The notes under the pieces are model-generated. The model was not told the origin of the DNA. It was given only the letters and a program-made list of their open reading frames with translations, and ran no database searches. DNA of 32,487 nucleotides. Source: Yinghuangia soli. Its GTDB lineage: Bacteria > Actinomycetota > Actinomycetes > Streptomycetales > Streptomycetaceae. The stretch spans positions 79,173 to 111,659 of the forward strand of contig NZ_JAKFHA010000002.1 in the NCBI RefSeq assembly GCF_021502675.1, written 5' to 3'. Positions 6,491 through 14,667 of this stretch are shown in pieces; the stretch's first letter is position 1, and every line of letters begins with the position of its first letter. The position numbers were made by a program, and so were the translations under genes.

Positions 6491-8344
6491 TCAGTCGCCG
6501 CGGAGGCGTACGAACCGTACGTATGGCGTGCGCCCGGGGTCGCGCAGCACTTCGGCGGGGAGCGGGTCGACGGGGTGCAACGGGCCGTGCTCGGGGTCGT
6601 CCTCCGGCGGCCGGCTGCGGCCCGCGGCCGCCTCGGCGATCTCCCTGGCCTGCCGGGCGTCGAGCTGCGGCGCCGTCAGGGCACGCGTCCCGTCGGCGAG
6701 TTCGGCGATCAGCGCGCGCGGGCGGCGCGGTGTGCCGGTGTAGGCGACGACCAGGGCGTCGACGGTGTCGGTGTCGCGGATCTTGACCCAGCCGGGCCGG
6801 GCCTTGGGCCGGTACGCCGTGTCGAGGCCCTTGGCGACCAGCCCCTCCACGCCGGTGGGGGCGAGCGCCTCGCGCCAGGTCAGGGCCTCGGCGCGGTCGG
6901 TGGTGGCCAGCACGATCTGCAGCGGCGGCCCGGTGCCGGCGAGTGCGGCCTGCAGCAGGCCCCAGCGCTCGCGCAGCGGGCGGTCGCGGACGTCGTGCCC
7001 GGGGATCGCGAGCAGGTCGAAGGCGACGTACGCGACCGCGACCTCGTCGCGAGCCCGGGCGCGCGACGACCGGACGAGCTGGCCGAACGCGAAGCGGCCC
7101 TCGTGCCACGCGCACAGTTCGCCGTCCAGCACCAGGCCGTCGGGCAGCGCGGCCAAGGCCCGGGCGATGTCCGGGAAGTCCGGGGCGAGGTCGCGCTCCG
7201 AACGCGACTGGAGCACGGCCGGGGCGCTGCCGCGCGCGAATGCGACGGCCCGGAACCCGTCGAGCTTGATCGAGTACTGCACCCCGCCGGGCAGCGCGTC
7301 CGCGGCTGGGACCTCGCGCGCCGCCTTGGGCCGCATGACCGCGACGGGCGGCGCCAAGGCGCGGGCGCCCGCCCCGGATTGCGGCGGTGCGGCCGGCGGC
7401 GGGCGGTCGGCGCGTCCCGCGGCAGGCGCGGCCGGCCTCGCCGCCCGAGGAGCCGCTGCCCCGGCGGCGGGCAGGCGCCCGGCCTTCGCCGGGTTCAGCA
7501 TCGCGGCGAGCAGGTCGCCGTGCCGGGCCATCCGGTCCGGCATGTCGTCGATGGTGAAGGAGAGCTCGGCCGGGTCGGCGGCCGCGGCGAGCTCGTCCCA
7601 GGTCACCGGGGCCGAGACCGTGGGGGTCGCGCGGGCGCGGGCGGTATAGGGGGCGGCGGTCGTCTTGGCCGCGGCGTTCTGCGAGAAGTCCAGGAACACC
7701 CGCCCGGGCCGCCGGGCCTTGGCCATGCTGGCCACGATCAGCTCCGGGTACGCCGCGGCCAGTTCGCCGGCCAGGCCCTTCGCGTACGCGGTGACCTCCT
7801 CGGCCGGCGTCGGCACGATCGGCACGAGCAGGTGCAGCCCCTTCGAGCCGGAGGTCTTGGGGTACGCGGCGAGCCCGTCCGCGGCCAGCCGCTCGCGCAG
7901 CAGCGCGGCGACGTCGCGGCAGGCCAGGATGTCGGCCGGCGCCCCGGGGTCGAGGTCGAGCACGAGCCGGTCCGCGGCGCCCGGCTCGTCGTCCCGCCAC
8001 TGCGGGGTGTGCAGCTCGGCGACCAGGTTCGCGGCCCACACCAACGTGGCCAGGTCCTGGATCACCACTTGGCGGATCGGTTCGGTCCGGCCCGGCGTGT
8101 CACTCGTATGGACCCACGGTGGTGTGCCGGGCGGAAGGTGCTTGGTGACGAACTGCTGCCCCTCGCTGCCGTCCGGATAGCGCACGAACGACACCGGCCG
8201 GTCGCGCAGATGCGGCAGCAGCGCCGAGGCGATGGCGGTGTAGTAGTGCACCAGTTCGCCTTTGGTGGTCCCGGTCGCCGGATACAGGACCTTGTCGAGG
8301 TGGGTGAGGCTCAGCCGACGCCCCTCGACCATGGTGACCGGCAC
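6491..8344 (-). CDS. ligD: LigD-type polymerase-ligase for non-homologous end joining
   Basis: About 617 residues that fill and seal DNA double-strand breaks with Ku. The N-terminal primase-polymerase domain covers about 10-285. It holds the metal-binding DLD at 130-132 (LVLDLDPG) and SGSKGLHLLVP. An Ala/Pro-rich linker (about 290-350) leads to the ATP-dependent ligase domain. Its nucleotidyl-acceptor Lys360 lies in YSIKLDGFRA, with later ligase motifs DGELCAW and EGLVAKGLDT. No 3'-phosphoesterase domain is present. That differs from the three-domain Pseudomonas and Mycobacterium LigD but is common in Streptomyces-like genomes. The GTG at 8344 has GGAGG five bases upstream and leaves a normal LigD N-terminus. 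An ATG at 8386 is possible but has no SD. It is divergent from ku across 97 bases. Confidence 0.93.
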   Translation of the reverse strand: MPVTMVEGRRLSLTHLDKVLYPATGTTKGELVHYYTAIASALLPHLRDRPVSFVRYPDGSEGQQFVTKHLPPGTPPWVHTSDTPGRTEPIRQVVIQDLATLVWAANLVAELHTPQWRDDEPGAADRLVLDLDPGAPADILACRDVAALLRERLAADGLAAYPKTSGSKGLHLLVPIVPTPAEEVTAYAKGLAGELAAAYPELIVASMAKARRPGRVFLDFSQNAAAKTTAAPYTARARATPTVSAPVTWDELAAAADPAELSFTIDDMPDRMARHGDLLAAMLNPAKAGRLPAAGAAAPRAARPAAPAAGRADRPPPAAPPQSGAGARALAPPVAVMRPKAAREVPAADALPGGVQYSIKLDGFRAVAFARGSAPAVLQSRSERDLAPDFPDIARALAALPDGLVLDGELCAWHEGRFAFGQLVRSSRARARDEVAVAYVAFDLLAIPGHDVRDRPLRERWGLLQAALAGTGPPLQIVLATTDRAEALTWREALAPTGVEGLVAKGLDTAYRPKARPGWVKIRDTDTVDALVVAYTGTPRRPRALIAELADGTRALTAPQLDARQAREIAEAAAGRSRPPEDDPEHGPLHPVDPLPAEVLRDPGRTPYVRFVRLRGD

Positions 8345-8378
8345 GGTGTCCTCCACGTCCTCCACCGAGCGGCGCGAA

Positions 8379-8395
8379 TGTCGCATATATCGACA
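8379..8395. promoter_or_regulatory. 17-bp near-palindrome in the ligD/ku divergent promoter
   Basis: TGTCG-N7-CGACA with an AT-rich centre (CATATAT) lies between the divergent ligD and ku starts. It is the most AT-rich spot nearby, with GATACT at 8401-8406 as a possible ku -10. It has the size and place of a shared operator. Confidence 0.5.
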
Positions 8396-8441
8396 AATGG
8401 GATACTCAAGGCTACTCCGGGGACCGACGATCGGAGCACTC

Positions 8442-9506
8442 GTGCGCGCCATCTGGAAAGGGGCGATCAGCTTCGGGCTGGTCAGCATCCCCGTCAAAGT
8501 CGTCTCGGCGATCGGCAGCGAGCACGCGGTCAAGTTCCACCAGATGCACCGGGCGGACCAGGGCCGGGTGCGCTACCGCAAGGTGTGCGAACTGGACGGC
8601 GAGGAGCTCGCCGCGGGCGACATCGTGCGCGGCTACGAGGCGGCCGACGGCCGGGTCGCGGTGGTGACCGACGAGGACCTGTCCGAGCTGCCGCTGCCGA
8701 CCTCGCGGAGCATCGAGGTGCACGGCTTCCTGGCCGGCGACGACGTCGACCCGATCCAGCTCGGCAAGCCGTACTACCTGACCCCGGACACCGCGGGCAC
8801 CAAGCCGTACGTGCTGATGCGCGAGGCGCTGCGCCGGTCCGGCAAGGCCGCGGTGGCGAAGCTGGCGATGCGCGGCCACGAGATCCTCGCGCTGGTCCGG
8901 GTGCAGGACGACGTCCTGGTGCTGCACCAGCTCTACTGGCCGGACGAGATCAACTCGACGGACGGAGTGGCGCCCACCGAACGGGTGACCGTCACCGACG
9001 CCGAGCTCGACATGGCCGACACACTGATCGACACGCTCGGCACCGCGGACCTCTCCGCTTTCCACGACGACTACCAGGCCGCGGTGGAGGACATGGTCAC
9101 CGCGAAACTGGACGGCGCGGAGCCGCCCGCGGCCGAAGGCGGGGCCGGCGGGGGCGGCGCCCAGGTCATCGACCTCATGGCCGCGCTGCGGCAGAGCGTC
9201 GCCGAGGCGCAGGGGGCGCGGAAGGCGGTCCGGTCCGCGCCTGCGCCCAAGGGGTCGGACGCGAAGAAGACCGTCTCGCGCTCCGCGAAGGCGACGGCGG
9301 CCGCTCCGGCGCGGAAGTCCACCGCGAAGACCGCGGCGAAATCCGCGGCCAAGGCGCCGGCCAAGAGCACCGCCAAGAGCACCGCCAAATCAGCGGCGAA
9401 GAGCACGGCGGCGGGCTCCGCCAAGGGGGCCGCCAAGCCGGCCGCGAAGAGTACGAAGTCGGCCGCGAAGGCACCCGCGAAGCGGCCCGAGCGGAAGACC
9501 GGCTGA
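8442..9506 (+). CDS. ku: Ku protein, DNA end-binding factor of NHEJ
   Basis: A 354-residue bacterial Ku homodimer subunit that threads onto broken DNA ends and recruits LigD. The start VRAIWKGAISFGLVSIPVKV is the classic Ku N-terminus, and the beta-barrel core runs to about residue 250. The tail (about 260-354) is low complexity, built of repeated KSTAK, SAAK and APAK units. It is very Lys/Ala-rich and resembles histone H1-like tails known to aid DNA binding in actinobacterial Ku proteins. The GTG at 8442 has GGAG six bases upstream. It is followed three bases after the stop by a perfect 14-bp palindrome. The divergent ligD neighbour confirms the role. Confidence 0.95.
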   Translation: MRAIWKGAISFGLVSIPVKVVSAIGSEHAVKFHQMHRADQGRVRYRKVCELDGEELAAGDIVRGYEAADGRVAVVTDEDLSELPLPTSRSIEVHGFLAGDDVDPIQLGKPYYLTPDTAGTKPYVLMREALRRSGKAAVAKLAMRGHEILALVRVQDDVLVLHQLYWPDEINSTDGVAPTERVTVTDAELDMADTLIDTLGTADLSAFHDDYQAAVEDMVTAKLDGAEPPAAEGGAGGGGAQVIDLMAALRQSVAEAQGARKAVRSAPAPKGSDAKKTVSRSAKATAAAPARKSTAKTAAKSAAKAPAKSTAKSTAKSAAKSTAAGSAKGAAKPAAKSTKSAAKAPAKRPERKTG

Positions 9507-9509
9507 GCT

Positions 9510-9523
9510 CCCCTATATAGGGG
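9510..9523. repeat. Perfect 14-bp palindrome after ku
   Basis: CCCCTATATAGGGG, starting three bases after the ku stop. As RNA it would form only a 5-bp stem, so it may be a weak terminator or a protein-binding dyad. Confidence 0.5.
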
Positions 9524-9546
9524 GCCTACGTCCCGGGATCCGAGAT

Positions 9547-9562
9547 CTTTCCCCGGGGAAAG
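9547..9562. repeat. Perfect 16-bp palindrome
   Basis: CTTTCCCCGGGGAAAG, followed directly by TGTCCTGAGTCACA, a degenerate relative of the palindrome at 6453-6470. A similar CTTTCCCGGGGGC string is found at 9632-9644. Confidence 0.45.
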
Positions 9563-10003
9563 TGTCCTGAGTCACAGATTTCGGGGGCGTACGGAATCAT
9601 CGCGGGGGATTGCGGAAGCGTGATCGTCTTCTTTCCCGGGGGCGGATATTCGCAGTTGGGCGCGGGGGTGCGCGGGAGCGCGGAGGCATTAATACCTCCG
9701 GGCGCCGACGGCAAGCTCGAGGTTTATGTGAGCTCGGTCACGCTGCGATCACAACACGGGCATAAGCGGACGTTGGGCCCATCCCAAATGGTCGGTCGGC
9801 GAAAGCGGCAGCGTGTCCGCGCAGCCACTTTCGGTCAGCACGCTGCATATTGTCACCGTTCGACCACGTTGCGTGGAACGCCACGCCGCAAACCGGGCCT
9901 TTCGTCCCCGGTCCTGCGGTGCGACAAACGCCGAAGCACCCGAAAACACGCCGCCGACTGCACCGGAAAAACGCGGGCTGACCTGCATAAACATCGAAGG
10001 AGG

Positions 10004-10033
10004 TTGATAACGACTGGATAACCTGTTTATGGT
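10004..10033 (+). promoter_or_regulatory. Housekeeping-type promoter for the Rpf-like gene
   Basis: TTGATA (10004-10009) and TATGGT (10028-10033) are spaced 18 bp. This predicts a transcript start near 10040 and a leader of about 185 nucleotides. Confidence 0.55.
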
Positions 10034-10039
10034 CTCGGC

Positions 10040-10985
<946 letters not shown>

Positions 10986-11024
10986 CCCGGCACTGCCCCA
11001 CGGCAGCCGCCGCAGGACCGCAGA

Positions 11025-11070
11025 CCCGAAGGGCCCGGCCGCACCGCAAGGTGCGACCGGGCCCTTCGGG
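11025..11070. terminator. Strong bidirectional terminator hairpin
   Basis: About 20 bp of nearly perfect stem. CCCGAAGGGCCCGG (from 11025) pairs with CCGGGCCCTTCGGG (to 11070), with GCACC/GGTGC next to a GCAA loop. It lies 40 bases after the Rpf-like gene and 25 bases from the end of the convergent small gene, so it can serve both. Confidence 0.85.
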
Positions 11071-11094
11071 CTTGACCGGCTTCGGGGACGGGCG

Positions 11095-11334
11095 TCAGTG
11101 GGCGGTTCGGCCCCGCTTGCCGGTCACCTGGTCGTCGGCGAGGTTTCCGCAGACCCGCTCGATGCGCCGGGCTATGTCACCGGCCCGTTCCAGCAGCAGG
11201 CGGGCGCGTTCGCGGTCGCGCTCGCGCCACAGCAACTCGTCGTGGCCGTCCGGGGCGGCGTGCGCGTCGCGCGCGCCCGACCCGTCCGGCCCCTCGGTGC
11301 CGGGGGCGCGACGTGCGGGACCGTTCTCGTTCAT
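11095..11334 (-). CDS. Small charged hypothetical protein (79 aa)
   Basis: Not a family I recognise. Residues 1-32 are Gly/Pro/Ala-rich. About 33-62 is a strongly charged helix (LLWRERDRERARLLLERAG) that may form a coiled coil, and one cysteine follows. GC3 is high throughout and the frame ends 25 bases from a strong shared terminator, which argues for a real gene. The SD is weak (GGA about 17 bases upstream), so the start could be wrong. It is divergent from the nitrilase-like gene, and the dyads at 11351-11407 lie between them. Confidence 0.5.
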   Translation of the reverse strand: MNENGPARRAPGTEGPDGSGARDAHAAPDGHDELLWRERDRERARLLLERAGDIARRIERVCGNLADDQVTGKRGRTAH

Positions 11335-11350
11335 GTTCGGTCGGTTTCCA

Positions 11351-11407
11351 CATCCTTTGGATGGTCATTCATCTTCTGATGGATCATCATGCGTGATTCC
11401 GATCACG
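11351..11407. promoter_or_regulatory. Three adjacent dyads in a divergent promoter region
   Basis: CATCC-TTT-GGATG (11351-11363), TGATG-GAT-CATCA (11377-11389) and CGTGAT-TCCG-ATCACG (11392-11407) are each perfect. They lie between the small charged protein and the nitrilase-like operon. A possible operon promoter, TTGACC-N18-TGTACA, lies at 11448-11477. They are candidate operators; no regulator is encoded next to them. Confidence 0.45.
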
Positions 11408-11547
11408 TCACTCAACGTCAGGAAACATCACCGGTACGGGTGTTGCCTTGACCGGCCGGTTCGCGGTCTCGTGTACAGGGGCAACTGCGGCTGGTAGATT
11501 CCGGCTTGCGGAACAGCGTTCCAGAACTCCGGCTGCGTGGGGGCGCG

Positions 11548-12618
11548 ATGGACGGGCACGACGACGACCGCGGCGGTACGGCGGCCACCGCCGATCCGCA
11601 CTACCGGGCCCTCGCCCTGCAGTCCCGCTGCGATGCGGTGAACACGCTGGGCGCCGGCGAGGCCCGGGCCGCGATCGCCCGCGGCATCGCCCGGGTCCGT
11701 GCCGAGGCGGCCGCCAGCATCGCCTTCATCGGCCCCGACGTCCGCCTCGTGGTGCTGCCCGAGTACCTGTTCACCGGCTTCCCGATGGGCGACACCGTGC
11801 CGGGCTGGGCGGCCAAGGCCGCGCTGGCCCCGGACGGACCCGAGTACGAGGCGCTCGGCGCGATCGCCCGCGACCTCGGCATCCACCTCGCGGGCAACGC
11901 CTACGAGACGGACCGGCACTTCCCCGGGCTGTACTTCCAGGCGTCGTTCGTGGTCGGCCCGTCCGGCGACGTGGTGCTGCGCTACCGCCGCCTGCACTCG
12001 ATGTTCGCGCCCACGCCGTACGACGTGTGGGACCGCTACCTCGACGTCTACGGCATCGACGGCGTACTCCCGGTGGCCCGCACGCCGCTCGGCAACCTCG
12101 CCGCGGTCGCCTCCGAGGAGATCCTCTACCCGGAACTGGCCCGCGCGCTGATGATGCGCGGCGCCGAAGTGCTGTGCCACAGCACGTCCGAGGCGGGCAG
12201 CCCGCGCCCGACCGCGAAGTCCGTGGCCCGCCTGGCCCGGGCCGCCGAGAACCTCGCGTACGTCGTCTCGGCGAACACCGCGGGCATCACCGGCATCGCG
12301 ATCCCGGGCAACTCGACCGACGGCATGTCGCAGATCGTCGACTTCACCGGCAGCGTGCTCGCCGAGGCCGGACCCGGCGAGAGCATGGTCGCGCACGCCG
12401 AACTGGACCTGGCCGCACTGCGCCGGCACCGCCGCCGCCCCGGCATGGGAAACCTGCCGGCCCGCGGCAAGCCGGGCTTATGGGCCGCCGAATACGCCCG
12501 TGCCGAGGGCGAGCGCCCCAACGGCCTGGCGTCCGGCGCACCGCCGGACCGCGCCTGGTTCGCGCGGCGCCAGGCCGAGACGCTGGAACGCCTGCTCAAG
12601 GCCGGGGTGATCACGTGA
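11548..12618 (+). CDS. Nitrilase-superfamily protein with altered catalytic residues
   Basis: A 356-residue carbon-nitrogen hydrolase fold protein. Nitrilase/amidase enzymes use a Glu-Lys-Cys triad. Here the Glu is kept (Glu72 in VVLPEYLFTGFP). The Lys position in the usual YRKLH motif is Arg148 (LRYRRLHSMF). The nucleophile position of the usual CYExxFPE motif is Ser189 (AVASEEILYPEL). The flanking motifs are well kept, so the fold is surely intact, but ordinary Cys-dependent hydrolysis is not expected. It may be a diverged enzyme, a binding protein or a scaffold. The ATG at 11548 has GGGGG five bases upstream; an in-frame TTG at 11506 is less likely. It leads a unit with the aldehyde dehydrogenase ten bases downstream. 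Confidence 0.85.
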   Translation: MDGHDDDRGGTAATADPHYRALALQSRCDAVNTLGAGEARAAIARGIARVRAEAAASIAFIGPDVRLVVLPEYLFTGFPMGDTVPGWAAKAALAPDGPEYEALGAIARDLGIHLAGNAYETDRHFPGLYFQASFVVGPSGDVVLRYRRLHSMFAPTPYDVWDRYLDVYGIDGVLPVARTPLGNLAAVASEEILYPELARALMMRGAEVLCHSTSEAGSPRPTAKSVARLARAAENLAYVVSANTAGITGIAIPGNSTDGMSQIVDFTGSVLAEAGPGESMVAHAELDLAALRRHRRRPGMGNLPARGKPGLWAAEYARAEGERPNGLASGAPPDRAWFARRQAETLERLLKAGVIT

Positions 12619-12628
12619 GGGGCCGCAT

Positions 12629-14077
12629 ATGAGCGCCGTCTTCGCCCGGGATGCCGCCTTGCGGGTCCGGGACCCCCGCACCGGCGCCGACGTCCGCGCA
12701 CTGGCCCCGCCCACCCCGGAGGAGTTAGACGCCGAACTCGCCCGGCTGCGGGCCGCCCAGCCCGCCTGGGAGGCGCTCGGTCCGGCCGGGCGGGCCGAGG
12801 CCCTGCGCGCCTGGGCCCAGGAACTTGGGGCAATACAGGGCGAAATGGTCGAGGCGCTGATCGCCGACACCGGCAGGCGCACCGAGTCGGTCATGGAGCT
12901 CCAGGTCCTGCAGAGCGGCATCGCCCGCTGGGCGGCCGCGATCGGCGGCCGGGCCGACGACGACGCGGGTGCGGACACCACCACGTCGCTGCCGTGGATC
13001 GCGGTGCGGTCCGGGGCCCGCCCGTACCCGCTGGTCGCGGTGATCAGCCCGTGGAACTTCCCGCTGCTGCTCGGCACCATCGACCTCGTCCCGGCGCTGG
13101 CCGCGGGCTGCGCGGTGGTGCTCAAGCCGAGCGAGGTCACCCCGCGCTTCCTGGCGCCGCTGCGCCGCAGCCTGGCCGCGGTCCCGGAACTCGCCGCCGT
13201 GGTGGGTCTGGTGGAAGGCGCCGCGGAGGTCGGCGCGGCCCTGGTCGACCGGGTGGACGCGGTCTGCTTCACCGGCTCGGTGCCCACCGGCCGCGCGGTG
13301 GCCGAGCAGGCCGCCCGCGCGTTCGTCCCGGTCCACCTCGAACTGGGCGGCAAGGATCCGGCGATCGTGCTGCAGGGCGCCGACCTGGGACGCGCCGCCT
13401 CGGCGATCCTGTGGGGCGCGACGGCCAACGCCGGGCAGTCGTGCCTGTCCATCGAGCGCGTGTACGTGCACCGCAAGGTCTTCGACGAGTTCACCGGCCT
13501 GCTCTCCGACCGGGCCGCCAAGGTCGGCCTGGCCTGGCCCGACCTGGACGCCGGCCAACTCGGCCCGATCATCGACCCTGCGCAGGCCGGGGTGATCCGC
13601 GCGCACCTGGAAGACGCGTACGCGCAGGGCGCGACCGCGCTCACCGGCGGCGAGGTCGAGGAACTCGGCGGCGGTCTGTGGTGCCGCCCGACCGTGCTCA
13701 CCGCGGTGCACCACGGCATGCGCGTGATGACCGAGGAGACCTTCGGTCCGGTGCTGCCGCTCATGCCGTTCCGCGATGCGGACGACGCGGTGCGGCTCGC
13801 CAACGACACCGACTACGGCCTGTCCGCCGCGGTGTTCGGGCCGGACGAGCACACCGCGATGGCGGTCGCGCGGCGGCTGGAGGCGGGCGCGGTGAGCATC
13901 GACGACGCCGGCCTGACGGCGTTCGTGCACGAAGGCGAGAAGCAGTCGTTCGGACGCTCGGGCCTGGGCGCCTCGCGGATGGGCCCGGCGTCGATCCGGC
14001 GCTTCCTGCGCCGCCAGGCGTTCCTCGTCAACCGCGGCCCGGTCGACGACCCGTGGTGGTGGGACGCCGGCGACTGA
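12629..14077 (+). CDS. NAD(P)-dependent aldehyde dehydrogenase
   Basis: A 482-residue ALDH-superfamily enzyme that oxidises an aldehyde to an acid. Landmarks are cofactor-binding ISPWNFPLLL and KPSE, general base Glu238 in LELGGKDP, nucleophile Cys272 in GQSCLSIERVYV, and MTEETFGPVLP. Length is normal. The ATG at 12629 follows GAGGGG by about six bases and lies ten bases after the nitrilase-like stop, so they are one transcript. The substrate is not readable. The next-door nitrilase fold would fit amide, nitrile or oxime chemistry, but that neighbour looks altered in its active site. Confidence 0.93.
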   Translation: MSAVFARDAALRVRDPRTGADVRALAPPTPEELDAELARLRAAQPAWEALGPAGRAEALRAWAQELGAIQGEMVEALIADTGRRTESVMELQVLQSGIARWAAAIGGRADDDAGADTTTSLPWIAVRSGARPYPLVAVISPWNFPLLLGTIDLVPALAAGCAVVLKPSEVTPRFLAPLRRSLAAVPELAAVVGLVEGAAEVGAALVDRVDAVCFTGSVPTGRAVAEQAARAFVPVHLELGGKDPAIVLQGADLGRAASAILWGATANAGQSCLSIERVYVHRKVFDEFTGLLSDRAAKVGLAWPDLDAGQLGPIIDPAQAGVIRAHLEDAYAQGATALTGGEVEELGGGLWCRPTVLTAVHHGMRVMTEETFGPVLPLMPFRDADDAVRLANDTDYGLSAAVFGPDEHTAMAVARRLEAGAVSIDDAGLTAFVHEGEKQSFGRSGLGASRMGPASIRRFLRRQAFLVNRGPVDDPWWWDAGD

Positions 14078-14144
14078 CCGCTCGGGACAGAGCACACCGA
14101 AGCAGCCCGAAAGACAGAAGACGCAGAGAGGTTCGGGACCGCGC

Positions 14145-14588
14145 ATGTCCATCAAGGAAGAGATGCCGCTGCTCGCCCGGCACGAGGGCGAGTGGGAAGG
14201 CGAGTACATCTGGGTCGATGCGGACGGCACCGTGACCGACCGGCACGCCACGCACCTGGCCTGCACCTTCCCGGAGTCGGGGGAGTGGCCGTACTACCAG
14301 ATCAACACCTACACGTGGCCGGACGGCCGCACCGAGGTCATCCACTTCCCGGCGACCTACAAGGACCGCAACATCTGGTTCGACACGGACCGCATCAACG
14401 GCCACGCGTGGGAGGTCGACGAGCGCACGATCTGCCTGACCTGGACGCGCAAGGACGACCCCGGCGGGTTCTTCTACGAGATGATCCAACTGGACGAGAC
14501 CGGGACGAAGCGCTCGCGCGTGTGGCAGTGGTTCGAGGGCGGCGTGTGCACCAAGCGCACCCTCATCGACGAACACCGCGTCGCCTGA
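14145..14588 (+). CDS. Small lipocalin-like/DUF3598-type protein
   Basis: A 147-residue protein with alternating beta-strand patterns rich in Trp, Tyr and Phe (HEGEWEGEYIWVDADG, WPYYQINTYTWPDG, GGFFYEMIQLDETG). It has no signal peptide or membrane segment. This looks like a small beta-barrel of the calycin/lipocalin kind. Start and middle resemble DUF3598-like proteins, but the assignment is tentative. It could bind a hydrophobic ligand or the product of the two enzymes before it. It starts 67 bases after the aldehyde dehydrogenase, with GAGAGG upstream, and is probably the last gene of that unit. Confidence 0.7.
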   Translation: MSIKEEMPLLARHEGEWEGEYIWVDADGTVTDRHATHLACTFPESGEWPYYQINTYTWPDGRTEVIHFPATYKDRNIWFDTDRINGHAWEVDERTICLTWTRKDDPGGFFYEMIQLDETGTKRSRVWQWFEGGVCTKRTLIDEHRVA

Positions 14589-14667
14589 CGCGGCCCGGCC
14601 CTTTCCCCAGGGGTGAATTCCCGCCCCGGTCTGCGGGAGTGCCCCCGCTGCGGTCACACTGCTGTCC

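Larger units (their letters stand above)
9507..10003. other. Gene-free interval rich in dyad symmetry
   Basis: No ORF here has coding codon use; a 133-codon frame at 9620-10021 lacks the high GC3 of neighbours. Dyads seen are 9510-9523, 9547-9562, 9682-9699 (GGAGG-N8-CCTCC with an ATTAAT centre), 9727-9742 (TGTGA-N6-TCACG, CRP-like) and 9871-9886 (GCGTGG-AACG-CCACGC). The stretch is AT-richer than coding DNA around it. It may hold distal control sites for the Rpf-type gene or an unrecognised small RNA. Confidence 0.5.

Noticed and set aside
9300-9480. Tandem DNA repeats or CRISPR-like array
   Set aside because: The repeats encode the Lys/Ala tail of Ku and have no spacers.
6575-9520. A 981-codon plus-strand ORF opposite ligD and through ku
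   Set aside because: It is a shadow of two certain genes; high GC leaves few stops in such frames.
9620-10021. Plus-strand ORF of 133 codons between ku and the Rpf-like gene
   Set aside because: Codon third positions lack the strong GC bias, there is no SD, and it runs through the promoter of the next gene.
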